60,824 nucleotides of DNA from an uncultured Pelagibacteraceae bacterium (GTDB lineage: Bacteria > Pseudomonadota > Alphaproteobacteria > Pelagibacterales > Pelagibacteraceae): contig CACHHJ010000003.1 in the NCBI GenBank assembly GCA_902579585.1, positions 1 to 60,824 of the forward strand, given 5' to 3'. The position numbers and the translations under genes were made by a program. This document shows, piece after piece, positions 9,571-18,040 of this stretch. The stretch's first letter is position 1. The number at the start of each line of letters is the position of its first letter. The notes beneath the pieces were generated by a model, which saw only the letters and a list, made by a program, of their open reading frames with translations, searched no databases and was not told the origin of the DNA.

Positions 9571-10948
9571 TTTTTTTATCTTTCAGGTGGCTCAAGGATA
9601 CAATTACTGAAATTATTATGAAAATATAAGTAGAATTCATGGTAGAAAAAAAACTGCCAGAATGTCTGATGGGAAAAATTTCAGAAATTAAAATGAAAAT
9701 GAAGGGAATTAAAAGCTTGCTAGCGTAAATATTCGGAATACCTGACTTGAAAAAATATTTTTTAATTAAAGACTTATAGAGAACCATAAAAAAAATAAAA
9801 CTACTAATCATTAATCCTAATAAACCTAAATCAGTTAAAATTTCTAAATAATAATTATGCGGATGTGTGCTACATGTGCCTCTTTCATTTGTTTGAATAA
9901 CTTTTCGTTTCCAACAATTAATTCTAAAGGATCTAACTCCGCCACCTATATATTTGTTCATTAACCAAGTTCCATAAGAAGTTTTAAACTCTTGATAATA
10001 ATCAGGTATTAAATATCCAGGAATTTTCCATGATTTAGTTATATTTTCATTAACAAAAATTTGAACCATAAATGTTCCTTTTTTTACTAAACCATTAAAA
10101 TGATTTTTAAAAGTTGGATTAAATGAAAAAAACAAATAAAAAATGACAATTGTTGAAATCAATGAAACTGGAACATATTTTCTTGTTTTTTTTTCAAAAG
10201 CTAATATTAAAAATATTGACATTAAGTATAAAATTAAAATCATTCTGTTCCCGCTCAAAATAATTGCTAAAATAAAAATAATAAATAAAGCTGCTGAAAT
10301 TAATGATAAATAAAATTTTTTAAATTTAAAGAAAAATGGAAAAATAAAAAAACTAAATATCGAGAATTTATGAAGATAACCTCCTGCGATCCTCTCATCT
10401 CCGAATGGACCCGATAGTCCGTTGGGATCGGGAGACACTATTCCAAATATATCTTTGGAAAATACCAGCTGATAAAAAATATCAACACTAACGAATAAAC
10501 AAAAAATAGAGCAGGAAATAAAGAACCATTTGAAATTTATTTTATCTTCATTTATCAAAAATCTTATTACCAAATACAAAAAAAAGTATCTTAAATAAAA
10601 TATTGTTTTTCCATAAATTGGATCCTGAAAGCTTATCGTGATAGATTCTATAGTTTCTAATGACTTATTATTATTTAAATTTTCTTTGTTTAAAATATAA
10701 AAGTATTCGATTGTATTTATAAGTCCTGTAAAAATTATAAAAATAAAAAAACATATAATTAATTTATCAACTAATTCATACTTAATTTTGAATATTTTGC
10801 TCTTAAAAAAAAATAAAGAAATAGTGATTAGTAAAAAAACGTTAAGATTTATCGCAAAATTACCAATTATGAAACTTAAAGGAATTAGACAAAATAATAA
10901 ATTTAGGATTATATATTCATTAATTTTAAATAATTTAAAATTTGCCAT
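9545..10948 (-). CDS. O-antigen ligase-like (Wzy_C) polytopic membrane protein
   Basis: 467-aa protein with roughly 10-12 hydrophobic segments across its length. The large loop near residue 180 contains 'NGLSGPFGDERIAGGYL', and the following helices resemble the Wzy_C/WaaL domain; a second hydrophilic loop (about 300-360) contains 'THPHNYYLEILTDLGLLG', the conserved His-containing motif of O-antigen ligases. Such proteins join polymerised or preassembled glycans to a lipid carrier or lipid A at the periplasmic face. The gene is divergent from a GT2 gene and converges on pgsA with a 26-bp overlap. Whether it is a ligase (WaaL) or a polymerase (Wzy) cannot be decided from sequence alone. Confidence 0.85.
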   Translation of the reverse strand: MANFKLFKINEYIILNLLFCLIPLSFIIGNFAINLNVFLLITISLFFFKSKIFKIKYELVDKLIICFFIFIIFTGLINTIEYFYILNKENLNNNKSLETIESITISFQDPIYGKTIFYLRYFFLYLVIRFLINEDKINFKWFFISCSIFCLFVSVDIFYQLVFSKDIFGIVSPDPNGLSGPFGDERIAGGYLHKFSIFSFFIFPFFFKFKKFYLSLISAALFIIFILAIILSGNRMILILYLMSIFLILAFEKKTRKYVPVSLISTIVIFYLFFSFNPTFKNHFNGLVKKGTFMVQIFVNENITKSWKIPGYLIPDYYQEFKTSYGTWLMNKYIGGGVRSFRINCWKRKVIQTNERGTCSTHPHNYYLEILTDLGLLGLMISSFIFFMVLYKSLIKKYFFKSGIPNIYASKLLIPFIFILISEIFPIRHSGSFFSTMNSTYIFIIISVIVSLSHLKDKKIMKDSRHP

Positions 10949-11018
10949 TACTTTTTTTAAGCCAAGAAGCGCTTTTCATCAATAATAATTTAATCTATAT
11001 TCATTATTACACAACAAT

Positions 11019-11729
11019 ATGCTGAGTATTATAATACCCCTTAGAAACGAAATAGAGAATATAGATAATATTAAAGAGAGTTTTTACAAAAACTTAGTTG
11101 ATATCAAATATGAGGTTATATTTATAAATGATTTTAGCACAGATGGTACCCTCCAAAAAGCAAATGAAATTGCTAAAGAAAATCAAAACTTTAAAGTCTT
11201 TAATAACAGGATAAGAGGTCTGGGCGGTGCTATTAATTTAGGCATAGAGAAATGTAGTGGAAAATACATTTGCATTACTATGGCTGATCTTTCAGATGAT
11301 TTTGAGGATTTAAAAAGATATTATTTTAAAATTAGTAAAGAAAATTTAGACGCAGTATTTGGATCGAGATTTACAAAAACATCAAAAGTTTTGGATTATC
11401 CCTTAAAAAAATTAATTTTAAATAGAATTTTTAATTTCTTTGTCCAAATTTTATTTTTAAATAAGTTCAATGATTATACTAATGCATTCAAAATTTATGA
11501 TACCAAGGTATTAAAAAATATGCTTCCATTTGTATCTGAAAGTTTTAATATATTCTTGGAAATACCTCTTAAAATAATATCAAGAAAATACTCCTATAAG
11601 GTAATACCTATAAATTGGTATGGAAGAAAAGTTGGAAAAGCAAAGTTTAATATAAAAGAACTTAGATCAAAGTACTTATTTACTTTAATTTATTGCTTTA
11701 TTGAAAAAGTATTATTAAATAAAAAATAA
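11019..11729 (+). CDS. Glycosyltransferase family 2
   Basis: 236-aa GT-A fold enzyme. The N-terminus 'MLSIIIPLRNEIENI' is the nucleotide-sugar binding start; 'FINDFSTDGT' (about 36-45) and 'ITMADLSDDFEDL' (about 87-99, in the place of the usual D-x-D/DADLS) follow the dolichol-phosphate-mannose-synthase-like subgroup, which uses polyprenyl phosphate or membrane acceptors. 'GLGGAINLGIEKCSGKYI' matches the G-x-x-x-N/A-x-G segment. No clear C-terminal transmembrane pair is seen. It is divergent from the O-antigen ligase-like gene (70 bp apart) and converges on ilvE with a 6-bp gap. Donor and acceptor are unknown. Confidence 0.85.
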   Translation: MLSIIIPLRNEIENIDNIKESFYKNLVDIKYEVIFINDFSTDGTLQKANEIAKENQNFKVFNNRIRGLGGAINLGIEKCSGKYICITMADLSDDFEDLKRYYFKISKENLDAVFGSRFTKTSKVLDYPLKKLILNRIFNFFVQILFLNKFNDYTNAFKIYDTKVLKNMLPFVSESFNIFLEIPLKIISRKYSYKVIPINWYGRKVGKAKFNIKELRSKYLFTLIYCFIEKVLLNKK

Positions 11730-11735
11730 AATAAA

Positions 11736-12623
11736 TTAGGCTGCAAATTTTTTACGAACAAGTTTTTGATAATTTTCAGACAAATCCCTAATCAAATCAC
11801 ATACCTTAAATTTAAATTTATCTATTTGTGAAACCGGAGTTACTTCTGCAGCGGTCCCGGTCAAAAAACAGCCAACAAAATTTGATATTTCTTCAGGTTT
11901 AATTTTCCTTTCAATTATTTTAATACCTTTTGCTTTAGCTATTTCAATAACACATCTTCTTGTAATTCCATCGAGAAAGGAGTCTGGGATAGGAGTGTGT
12001 AACGTTCCAGAATTATCTTTAAAAAAAATATTTGCACCAGTTGCCTCTGCAATATTTCCTTCGTGATCTAACATTAAAGAGTCGGTAAAGCCTTTGCTTT
12101 CAGCTTCATGCTTCGAAAGTGTACAAATCATATATAAACCTGCCGCTTTGGTATCCCATGGGACAGAATTAGGGTGAGGCCTTCTCCAAGAAGATATATT
12201 TAACTTTATTCCATTCAGTTTAAGTTTTGGGTCAAAATATGAACCCCATTCCCATGCTGCAACAGCAACATGTATTTTATTTTTTTGGGCTGAGATTGCC
12301 ATCATTTCGCTTCCTCGCCACACAACTGGTCTTACGTATCCATCACTTACTTTTTGAACTAGAATAACCTCTTTGCAGGCATGGTTAATATCTTTTTCGG
12401 AATAAGGAATTTTAATTCCCATTCTTTTTGCAGAATAAAATAGTCTTTGAGTGTGTTCCTCGAGTTTAAAAATTTCGCCGTTATAGACTCTTTCACCTTC
12501 AAAAACACAACTGGCATAATGTAAACCGTGATTTAATAAATGGACTCTTGCATCTTTCCAATTGACCATTTCAGAATTATACCAAATTTTTCCAGTTCTT
12601 TTGTCGTAGGGAATGTTTTCCAT
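11736..12623 (-). CDS. ilvE: Branched-chain amino acid aminotransferase
   Basis: 295-aa class IV (fold type IV) PLP aminotransferase, the last step of Val, Leu and Ile synthesis. Visible are 'HYASCVFEGERVYNGEIF' near residue 35, the lysine region 'VPWDTKAAGLYMICTLSK' near 160, 'IAEATGANIFFK' near 195, and 'DGITRRCVIEIAKAKGI' with 'FLTGTAAEVTPV' near the C-terminus, all standard IlvE blocks. Start ATG at 12623. The gene is divergent from a MarR-family gene 77 bp away, an order seen widely in Alphaproteobacteria (ilvE next to marR and a response regulator). Confidence 0.95.
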   Translation of the reverse strand: MENIPYDKRTGKIWYNSEMVNWKDARVHLLNHGLHYASCVFEGERVYNGEIFKLEEHTQRLFYSAKRMGIKIPYSEKDINHACKEVILVQKVSDGYVRPVVWRGSEMMAISAQKNKIHVAVAAWEWGSYFDPKLKLNGIKLNISSWRRPHPNSVPWDTKAAGLYMICTLSKHEAESKGFTDSLMLDHEGNIAEATGANIFFKDNSGTLHTPIPDSFLDGITRRCVIEIAKAKGIKIIERKIKPEEISNFVGCFLTGTAAEVTPVSQIDKFKFKVCDLIRDLSENYQKLVRKKFAA

Positions 12624-12700
12624 TAATTTAAATTAAATAATTTTTTGCTAACAAAAAAGTATATTTGTTGATAAAATAAGTCAATATATCTGACCAAAAA
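12624..12700. promoter_or_regulatory. Divergent promoter region between ilvE and the MarR gene
   Basis: 77 bp of very AT-rich sequence separate two divergent start codons. It contains the imperfect dyad TTGATAAAATAAGTCAA (arms TTGA and TCAA, nine bases apart), a possible MarR-family operator since such regulators often bind dyads in their own upstream region. I see no consensus -35/-10 pair that stands out from the AT background. Position and dyad are read from sequence; binding is inference. Confidence 0.3.
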
Positions 12701-13144
12701 ATGAAAGAACTTCTGTATTTAAAGGACGATCAAATTAAAGATTGCATACAATTGCTTCTTTATGCGTATAGAGAAACATTCTCTGATCCCAAAGATATTT
12801 TAAAAAAAAACTCTATGGGTGCCGCACACCATAGAACGCTTCATTTAATAGAGAGAAATGAGGGTATAAGTGTAAATGAGCTTATAATAAAATTAAAAAT
12901 AAGAAAACAAAGTCTTAATAGAGTTTTGCAAGATTTAAAAAGACTAAAAATTATTAAACAAATAAAAGATAATAACGACTCAAGGAGAAAGCTGCTATAT
13001 TTAGATCAAGTAGGAAAAAAATTTTATAATGAAATATTTCAATCGCAAAAAAAACGTATTTTTAATGCACTTAAAAGTTCAGATTCAGACTCTGTGCTAA
13101 AATTTAAGGAAGTTTTAAAAAAAATTATCAATGGAAAAAAATAA
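12701..13144 (+). CDS. MarR-family transcriptional regulator (PetP-like position)
   Basis: 147-aa winged-helix protein. Central segment 'HHRTLHLIERNEGISVNELIIKLKIRKQSLNRVLQDLKRLKIIKQIKDNNDSRRKLLYLDQVGKKF' follows the MarR plan: helix, wHTH recognition helix (KQSLNRVL) and the beta wing with the conserved DxRxK ('DSRRKLLYL'). It overlaps the response regulator by 14 bp. A MarR gene between ilvE and an OmpR-type response regulator matches the petP-petR arrangement of Rhodobacter, where the pair is linked to cytochrome bc1 expression. That functional parallel is inference. No ligand-binding clue is visible. Confidence 0.88.
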   Translation: MKELLYLKDDQIKDCIQLLLYAYRETFSDPKDILKKNSMGAAHHRTLHLIERNEGISVNELIIKLKIRKQSLNRVLQDLKRLKIIKQIKDNNDSRRKLLYLDQVGKKFYNEIFQSQKKRIFNALKSSDSDSVLKFKEVLKKIINGKK

Positions 13145-13808
13145 ATACCACATATTAGTAGTTGACGATGATACTAAAATTAAAGAATTAATAAAACAGT
13201 TCTTGGTGGAAAATGGCTTAATTGTTTCAACTGCTTCCGATGCCAGAGAAGCAAAGGAAAAAATTGAAATATTTAACTTCAGTCTAGTTGTTCTAGATGT
13301 AATGATGCCGGGGCAAAGCGGTTACGAACTCACTAAGGAACTAAAATCTTCGAAAAATATTCCTATTCTACTTTTAACAGCCAAAGGAGAATCTGAAAAT
13401 AGAATTCATGGTCTTGAAATTGGGGCAGATGATTACTTGGGCAAACCATTTGAACCTAGAGAACTTTTATTAAGAATAAAAAATATTATTAAATCAAACT
13501 CTACTCAAAACTTATTAGAAGATAGTAAAATTGGAGATGCTGAGCTTAATTTAAATAAAATGACAATTAAATTAAATAGAAAAATTAAAAAAATTAATAC
13601 TGCCGAAAAAAACGTTCTTTTAAAAATGCTATCTTCCCCTGGTAAAATTTTTTCAAGAAATGAAATTGGAAAAATATCAAAAATATCACAAGAGAGATCT
13701 ATAGATGTAATGATAACAAGACTGAGAAAAAAAATTGAACTCGATCCTAAAAATCCAAAATTTTTACAAACAATTAGAGGTTCCGGATATGTCCTTTGGA
13801 TTAAATAG
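13131..13808 (+). CDS. OmpR/PhoB-family response regulator (PetR-like)
   Basis: 225-aa two-component regulator. Receiver domain (about 1-120): acidic pocket 'VVDDDTKIKELI', phospho-accepting Asp in 'LVVLDVMMPGQSG' (about 50-62), and switch residues 'LLTAKGE' and 'GKPFEPREL' with the conserved Lys. DNA-binding winged-helix domain (about 130-225): 'TAEKNVLLKMLSSPGKIFSRNEI' and 'SIDVMITRLRKKIELDPKNPKFLQTIRGSGYVL'. It overlaps both its neighbours (MarR gene by 14 bp, kinase by 20 bp), so the three are translationally coupled. The kinase downstream is its likely partner. Confidence 0.95.
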   Translation: MEKNKYHILVVDDDTKIKELIKQFLVENGLIVSTASDAREAKEKIEIFNFSLVVLDVMMPGQSGYELTKELKSSKNIPILLLTAKGESENRIHGLEIGADDYLGKPFEPRELLLRIKNIIKSNSTQNLLEDSKIGDAELNLNKMTIKLNRKIKKINTAEKNVLLKMLSSPGKIFSRNEIGKISKISQERSIDVMITRLRKKIELDPKNPKFLQTIRGSGYVLWIK

Positions 13809-15108
13809 TCTATTAAAAAAGTTTTTACCAAAAAGATTATTTTATAGAGCTCTAATTATAGTTGCTGCTCCAATTGTTCTTTTACAATTAATAATTTCAG
13901 TAGTTTTTTTTGACAGCATATGGATAAAGGCAAATAAAGGAATGACGAAGTCCCTGGTTAGCGAAGTAAAGACTTTGTTTGAGACGTATAGATCTGGAGA
14001 TACAAAAAATGTAATTTTTTTGACAAATTTGTATAAAAAGAATTTTGACTTCGTAATTAATATAAAGAAAGATGAAAATTTACCTACAACTAAATCAGAT
14101 AGACGCTTTAGTCCGATGGATAGGTCTTTGAGGAGAGAATTAAAACCAGTATTTGGAAATAATTACTGGTTTGATACTGTAACTTATCTAGATTTAGTTG
14201 ACCTAAGAATACGAACCAACAATGAAATTATACAAATTTTCTTTCCAAAAAGTAAAATTGCGCCCTCTTCAGTAAGAGTGTTTGTTTTATGGATAACACT
14301 TCCATCTTTTTTTCTGATATTAATAGCTATTCTCTTTTTAAGAAATCAAACGAGGCCTATTTTAAAACTTTCAAAAGCAGCTGAACGGTTTGGGAGAGGT
14401 GAAAGAGTTGACGATCTTAGACCATCGGGTGCGTCTGAAATAAGAAAAGCAACAATAGAGTTTGACAAAATGATGAAAAGAATAAACAGGCATCTAAATC
14501 AAAGATCAGAAATGTTGTCAGGTATAAGTCATGATTTAAGAACACCATTAACAAGATTGAAATTGCAGTTAGCCATGACAGATAAAAAAGATAATGCGAA
14601 TAAAATGGCCGCAGATATAGATGAAATGGAAAAAATGTTGAACGATTATCTGCAGTATGCAAAATCACAATCTGAAGAAGATTATGTTGAAATAAATATA
14701 AATAATTTATTAGAAGATATTTTGAGAAATTTTGATCGCTCTAAGTTTGAATTTAAAAAAAATGGAAATGTTAAAATTTTTGGAAGAAAAAATTTATTAA
14801 GAAGAGGTCTATCAAATATAGTTGAAAATGGGCTTTCTTACGGTGATAAAATTTTTGTTGAAATAAAGAAGTCAGTTGGAAATGCAATTATTACAATTGA
14901 AGACAATGGTCCAGGCCTTCCTAAAAAAGAATATGAAAACGTTTTTAAGCCTTTTTATAGGGTCGATAAAAGTAGAAGTTTAAATAGATCTGGAGTTGGT
15001 TTAGGTCTTTCTATCTCTTTAGATATAGTAAAATCGCATGGTGGGAATATCGTGTTATCAGAAAGTGAACATAAAGGTTTAGCAGTTAAAGTCTCTTTGC
15101 CTTTTTAG
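13789..15108 (+). CDS. EnvZ-like sensor histidine kinase
   Basis: 439 aa from ATG 13789; the ORF-track start at 13735 lies deep inside the response regulator, whereas 13789 gives a compact 20-bp overlap. Two membrane helices (about 18-42 and 165-188) flank a periplasmic loop. A HAMP segment beginning 'RNQTRPILKLSKAAERFGRGE' leads to the H-box 'MLSGISHDLRTPLTRLKLQLAM' with the phospho-His. ATPase boxes are N 'IVENGLSYG', G1 'EDNGPGLP', F 'FKPFYRVDKSRS' and G2 'GVGLGLSISLDIVKSHGG'. The domain order is that of EnvZ. It converges on ubiK with a 23-bp overlap. Signal unknown. Confidence 0.93.
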   Translation: MSFGLNSLLKKFLPKRLFYRALIIVAAPIVLLQLIISVVFFDSIWIKANKGMTKSLVSEVKTLFETYRSGDTKNVIFLTNLYKKNFDFVINIKKDENLPTTKSDRRFSPMDRSLRRELKPVFGNNYWFDTVTYLDLVDLRIRTNNEIIQIFFPKSKIAPSSVRVFVLWITLPSFFLILIAILFLRNQTRPILKLSKAAERFGRGERVDDLRPSGASEIRKATIEFDKMMKRINRHLNQRSEMLSGISHDLRTPLTRLKLQLAMTDKKDNANKMAADIDEMEKMLNDYLQYAKSQSEEDYVEININNLLEDILRNFDRSKFEFKKNGNVKIFGRKNLLRRGLSNIVENGLSYGDKIFVEIKKSVGNAIITIEDNGPGLPKKEYENVFKPFYRVDKSRSLNRSGVGLGLSISLDIVKSHGGNIVLSESEHKGLAVKVSLPF

Positions 15109-15334
15109 TTTTTTTGCGCATTTTTTTTAAATCTAAAATTTCTTTTTGTTGTTTATCAACAATTTTTTTTAAAACTGCAAATTCCTCTTTTGTGACTAAA
15201 TCTAATTTACTTGCTAAATCCTCTTTTTTAAATTTAAGAGATGTTAGAAGCTCTTTCCTAAGATCTTTGGATGTAATTAGACCTGCTTCAATAAAACCTG
15301 ATATCATTTTAAGAATTTTTTGAGAATTATTCAT
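15086..15334 (-). CDS. ubiK: UbiK/BMFP (YqiC-type) accessory factor
   Basis: 82-aa protein of the YqiC family. It consists of an N-terminal amphipathic helix ('ILKMISGFIEAGLITSKDLRKELLTSLKFKKEDLASKLDLVTKEEFAVLKKI') followed by a trimeric-coiled-coil-like stretch and a Lys-rich tail; 'LVTKEEFAVLKK' matches the family's VTREEF block. UbiK aids aerobic ubiquinone biosynthesis, acting with UbiJ near the membrane. Its 3' end overlaps the histidine kinase end by 23 bp. A shadow plus-strand ORF (15114-15323) covers the same bases and is not real. Confidence 0.8.
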   Translation of the reverse strand: MNNSQKILKMISGFIEAGLITSKDLRKELLTSLKFKKEDLASKLDLVTKEEFAVLKKIVDKQQKEILDLKKMRKKTKKAKRL

Positions 15335-15386
15335 AGTTTTACTCTAAATTATAAGTAATTTAATTTCAATTGTGATAAATTCAAAG

Positions 15387-16184
15387 ATGATGGTTCACAA
15401 TTTTGATCCAGTGCTAATTGATTTTGGAATGATAAAAATTCACTGGTATTCTTTAGCATATGTGTTTGGTATTTTAATTGGTTGGTGGTATGGAAGATTT
15501 ATAATTACAAAAAAAATACATGTCTCGGAGCAAGAAAATTATTTAAAAAATTTTGATGATTTAATTTCTTACGTCATTATTGGAGTGATTGTTGGAGGAA
15601 GATTAGGTTATGTAATATTTTATAACCCGAAGTTTTTTCTTAACCAACCAATTGAAATTTTTAAATTGTGGGAAGGAGGAATGTCTTTTCATGGGGGCTT
15701 GCTAGGAGTGATTTTGAGTACTTATATTTTTTCAAAAGTTAAAGAATTAAATTACAAAATATATTTTGATATCATTTGTTGTACGGCTCCTATAGGAATT
15801 TTTTTAGGCAGAATTGCAAATTTTATTAATAGTGAACTTTATGGGATACCAACTAACAAACCATGGGGAATTATCTTCCCAAAAATTGATAATTTAAGTA
15901 GACATCCATCTCAGCTATACGAGGCCTTTTTAGAGGGAATAGTTTTGTTTATTTTAATAAATTTTTTATTTTTGAAAAAAAATTTTAATTACGGTTTAAT
16001 TTCATTTGTTTTTTTAATTTTTTACGGAATTTTTAGAATTATTTCTGAGCTTTTTAGAGAACCAGACAAACATATTGGATATGTATTTGACTTTATCAGC
16101 CTTGGTTCATTGTTAAGTATTGGTATGATAATATTTGCAATTGTATTTGTATTAAAAATTAATTTTAATGAACAAAATAAATAA
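15387..16184 (+). CDS. lgt: Prolipoprotein diacylglyceryl transferase
   Basis: Inner-membrane enzyme that transfers diacylglycerol from phosphatidylglycerol to the lipobox cysteine. The track start (15372) is a GTG; the ATG pair at 15387/15390 fits the family start ('MVHNFDPVLIDFGMIKIHWYSLAYVFG') better. There are about seven hydrophobic helices; 'GGRLGYVIFYNP', the strictly conserved 'HGGLLGVI', and 'GRIANFINSELYGIPT' with 'RHPSQLYEAFLEG' hold the catalytic His/Arg/Asn residues. About 265 aa, normal. It is divergent from ubiK and overlaps the methyltransferase downstream by 17 bp. Confidence 0.95.
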   Translation: MMVHNFDPVLIDFGMIKIHWYSLAYVFGILIGWWYGRFIITKKIHVSEQENYLKNFDDLISYVIIGVIVGGRLGYVIFYNPKFFLNQPIEIFKLWEGGMSFHGGLLGVILSTYIFSKVKELNYKIYFDIICCTAPIGIFLGRIANFINSELYGIPTNKPWGIIFPKIDNLSRHPSQLYEAFLEGIVLFILINFLFLKKNFNYGLISFVFLIFYGIFRIISELFREPDKHIGYVFDFISLGSLLSIGMIIFAIVFVLKINFNEQNK

Positions 16185-17229
16185 ATATTTTCGAGAAAAT
16201 AAAATTATACCATTAGATTCTTTCTTGGATAAAATTCTTTACGACAAAGACATTGGCTATTATCAAAATAAGAATCCTTTCGGTAAAAAAGGAGACTTTG
16301 TAACCGCCCCAAACATTTCAAACCTTTTTGGAGAAATGATAACTATATGGTTCGTAAGCTTTTGGAAAAAATTAAATAAGCCAAAAAAAATTAATTTTAT
16401 TGAGATGGGGCCTGGAAATGGTGATCTTTGTTTAACATTTTTGAAGACATTAAAAAATTTTCCTGAGGTTTATAATTCAACAAATATAATACTTTACGAA
16501 AAAAGTAAAAATCTTAAGAAAATACAAAAAAATAGAATTTTATCAAAAAAGGTTTCTTGGTTTCAAAAGTTAAGTAAGATAAAGAATGGTCCTGTCGTAT
16601 TTTTTGGAAATGAATTTTTAGATGCTTTGCCCATTAAGCAGTTCAAAAAAATAAACGGAACAATATTTGAAAAATACGTAAAAATTAGAAAAAAAAATGT
16701 GAATTTTTTTTTTAAAAAATCTTTTAAAAAAGAAATTAGAAAGCTAAAAAATTATCGAACTATTAAAAATGAAGGAATAATTGAATATCCGGAATACGGT
16801 TTTAAGGAATTGGAGGTTGTTTGTAACAAAATTAAAAAATTAAATGGAGGGGCTCTTTTTATAGATTATGGATATATAAATGAACACAATATCGATACGT
16901 TACAATCAGTTTTTAAACACAAATATAATGATATTGGAAAAAATATTGGTAAAGCAGATATAACTTATTTGGTAAATTTTAATTTATATAAAGAGTATTT
17001 TAATATGAAAAATTTAAAAGTAGACAAAATTATTTCACAAAGTGAATTTTTACAAAAAATGGGTATTAGGGAAAGGTTTAAAATCTTAAGTAATAAATTA
17101 AATGATAAGGAAAAATCTAACTTATACACTAGGATAAAAAGGTTACTTCACCCCCAAATGATGGGTCAAAAGTTCAAAGTGATTTTTATTAAGAACAAAA
17201 AATGTAATTTTAATTTGGAACTGAAATAA
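16168..17229 (+). CDS. SAM-dependent methyltransferase of the MidA/NDUFAF7 (DUF185) family
   Basis: 353 aa. 'DKILYDKDIGYYQNKNPFGKKGDFVTAPNISNLFGEMI' (about 22-60) is the family hallmark (GxxGDFxTxPxxSxxFGE), and 'FIEMGPGNGDLCLTFLKTL' (about 80-98) is SAM motif I. In eukaryotes NDUFAF7 methylates an arginine of a complex I subunit; bacterial members are presumed protein arginine methyltransferases. Gene order lgt, midA-like, pgeF recurs in Alphaproteobacteria. It overlaps lgt by 17 bp and pgeF by 1 bp (TAATG). The sequence is very Lys/Asn rich like the surrounding genes. Confidence 0.9.
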   Translation: MNKINKYFRENKIIPLDSFLDKILYDKDIGYYQNKNPFGKKGDFVTAPNISNLFGEMITIWFVSFWKKLNKPKKINFIEMGPGNGDLCLTFLKTLKNFPEVYNSTNIILYEKSKNLKKIQKNRILSKKVSWFQKLSKIKNGPVVFFGNEFLDALPIKQFKKINGTIFEKYVKIRKKNVNFFFKKSFKKEIRKLKNYRTIKNEGIIEYPEYGFKELEVVCNKIKKLNGGALFIDYGYINEHNIDTLQSVFKHKYNDIGKNIGKADITYLVNFNLYKEYFNMKNLKVDKIISQSEFLQKMGIRERFKILSNKLNDKEKSNLYTRIKRLLHPQMMGQKFKVIFIKNKKCNFNLELK

Positions 17230-17993
17230 TGTTTTATTCAAAAAATTTGTTAAATATTAATGATTTAAAACATTGTTTTTTTTCAAGGAAAAATGGGGTA
17301 TCCAAAGGTATATATAAAAGTCTTAATTGCGGTATTGGAAGCAATGATAATCCTAATGATATAAGAAAAAATTTAGAAATAGTTTCAAAAACTTTTAATA
17401 TCCATATAGATAAATTAGCTCTTATGAATCAAACTCACAGTAATAAAGTTTTAATTGTAGAAGATATAAAAAAATCAGAAAGATTTAATTGCGATGCTTT
17501 GTTAACAACGAGTGATAAATTTGCTCTTTGTGTATTAACAGCAGATTGTGCTCCGATATTAATTTATGAAATTGAAAAAAAAATAATTGGATGTATTCAT
17601 GCAGGCTGGAAGGGTGCATATTCAGGTATAATTGAAAATACTTTATCTGAAATAATAAAGATGGGTGGAAGTCTAAATAGACTAATTTCAATTGTGGGAC
17701 CATGTATATCTCAAAATAATTATGAGGTAAAAAAAAATTTTTATTCAAATTTTATGGACCAATCGAAGGATAATTCAAAATTTTTTAAGGAAAAAAATGA
17801 TAATTTTTTTAATTTTGATTTAAGAGGGTATATTAACAAAAAACTTGCAGATTTAAGAGTTTTAAAATTAGAAAACATATCAGTTGATAGTTTTGCCTCT
17901 AAGAGTGAATATTTTAGCCACAGAAGGGCCAAAAAGTTGGGGGAAGATGACTACGGTAGATGCATATCAGCGATTAAGAAAATTAATTTATAA
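17229..17993 (+). CDS. pgeF: Peptidoglycan editing factor / copper-dependent polyphenol oxidase-like (YfiH family)
   Basis: 254-aa protein of the YfiH/laccase-domain family. Metal-site motifs are seen in 'LALMNQTHSNKVL' (His), 'LTADCAPILIYE' (Cys) and 'GCIHAGWKGAYSGIIENTL' (HAGW). E. coli PgeF removes wrong amino acids (L-Ser for L-Ala) from UDP-MurNAc; related proteins show purine nucleoside or laccase activity, so the exact reaction here is uncertain. Start overlaps the methyltransferase stop as TAATG, indicating translational coupling. Confidence 0.92.
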   Translation: MFYSKNLLNINDLKHCFFSRKNGVSKGIYKSLNCGIGSNDNPNDIRKNLEIVSKTFNIHIDKLALMNQTHSNKVLIVEDIKKSERFNCDALLTTSDKFALCVLTADCAPILIYEIEKKIIGCIHAGWKGAYSGIIENTLSEIIKMGGSLNRLISIVGPCISQNNYEVKKNFYSNFMDQSKDNSKFFKEKNDNFFNFDLRGYINKKLADLRVLKLENISVDSFASKSEYFSHRRAKKLGEDDYGRCISAIKKINL

Positions 17994-18040
17994 AATTAAT
18001 TGAAAACTAAACTCATTGGATGTATAAACAAAATGTCCTA

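Noticed and set aside
10376-10446. GC-richer patch as a sign of gene transfer
   Set aside because: It coincides with the conserved Gly/Pro/Asp-rich loop motif of the O-antigen ligase family, so protein constraint explains it.
13505-13831. 108-aa minus-strand ORF over the response regulator
   Set aside because: Shadow of the DNA-binding domain and the start of the kinase gene.
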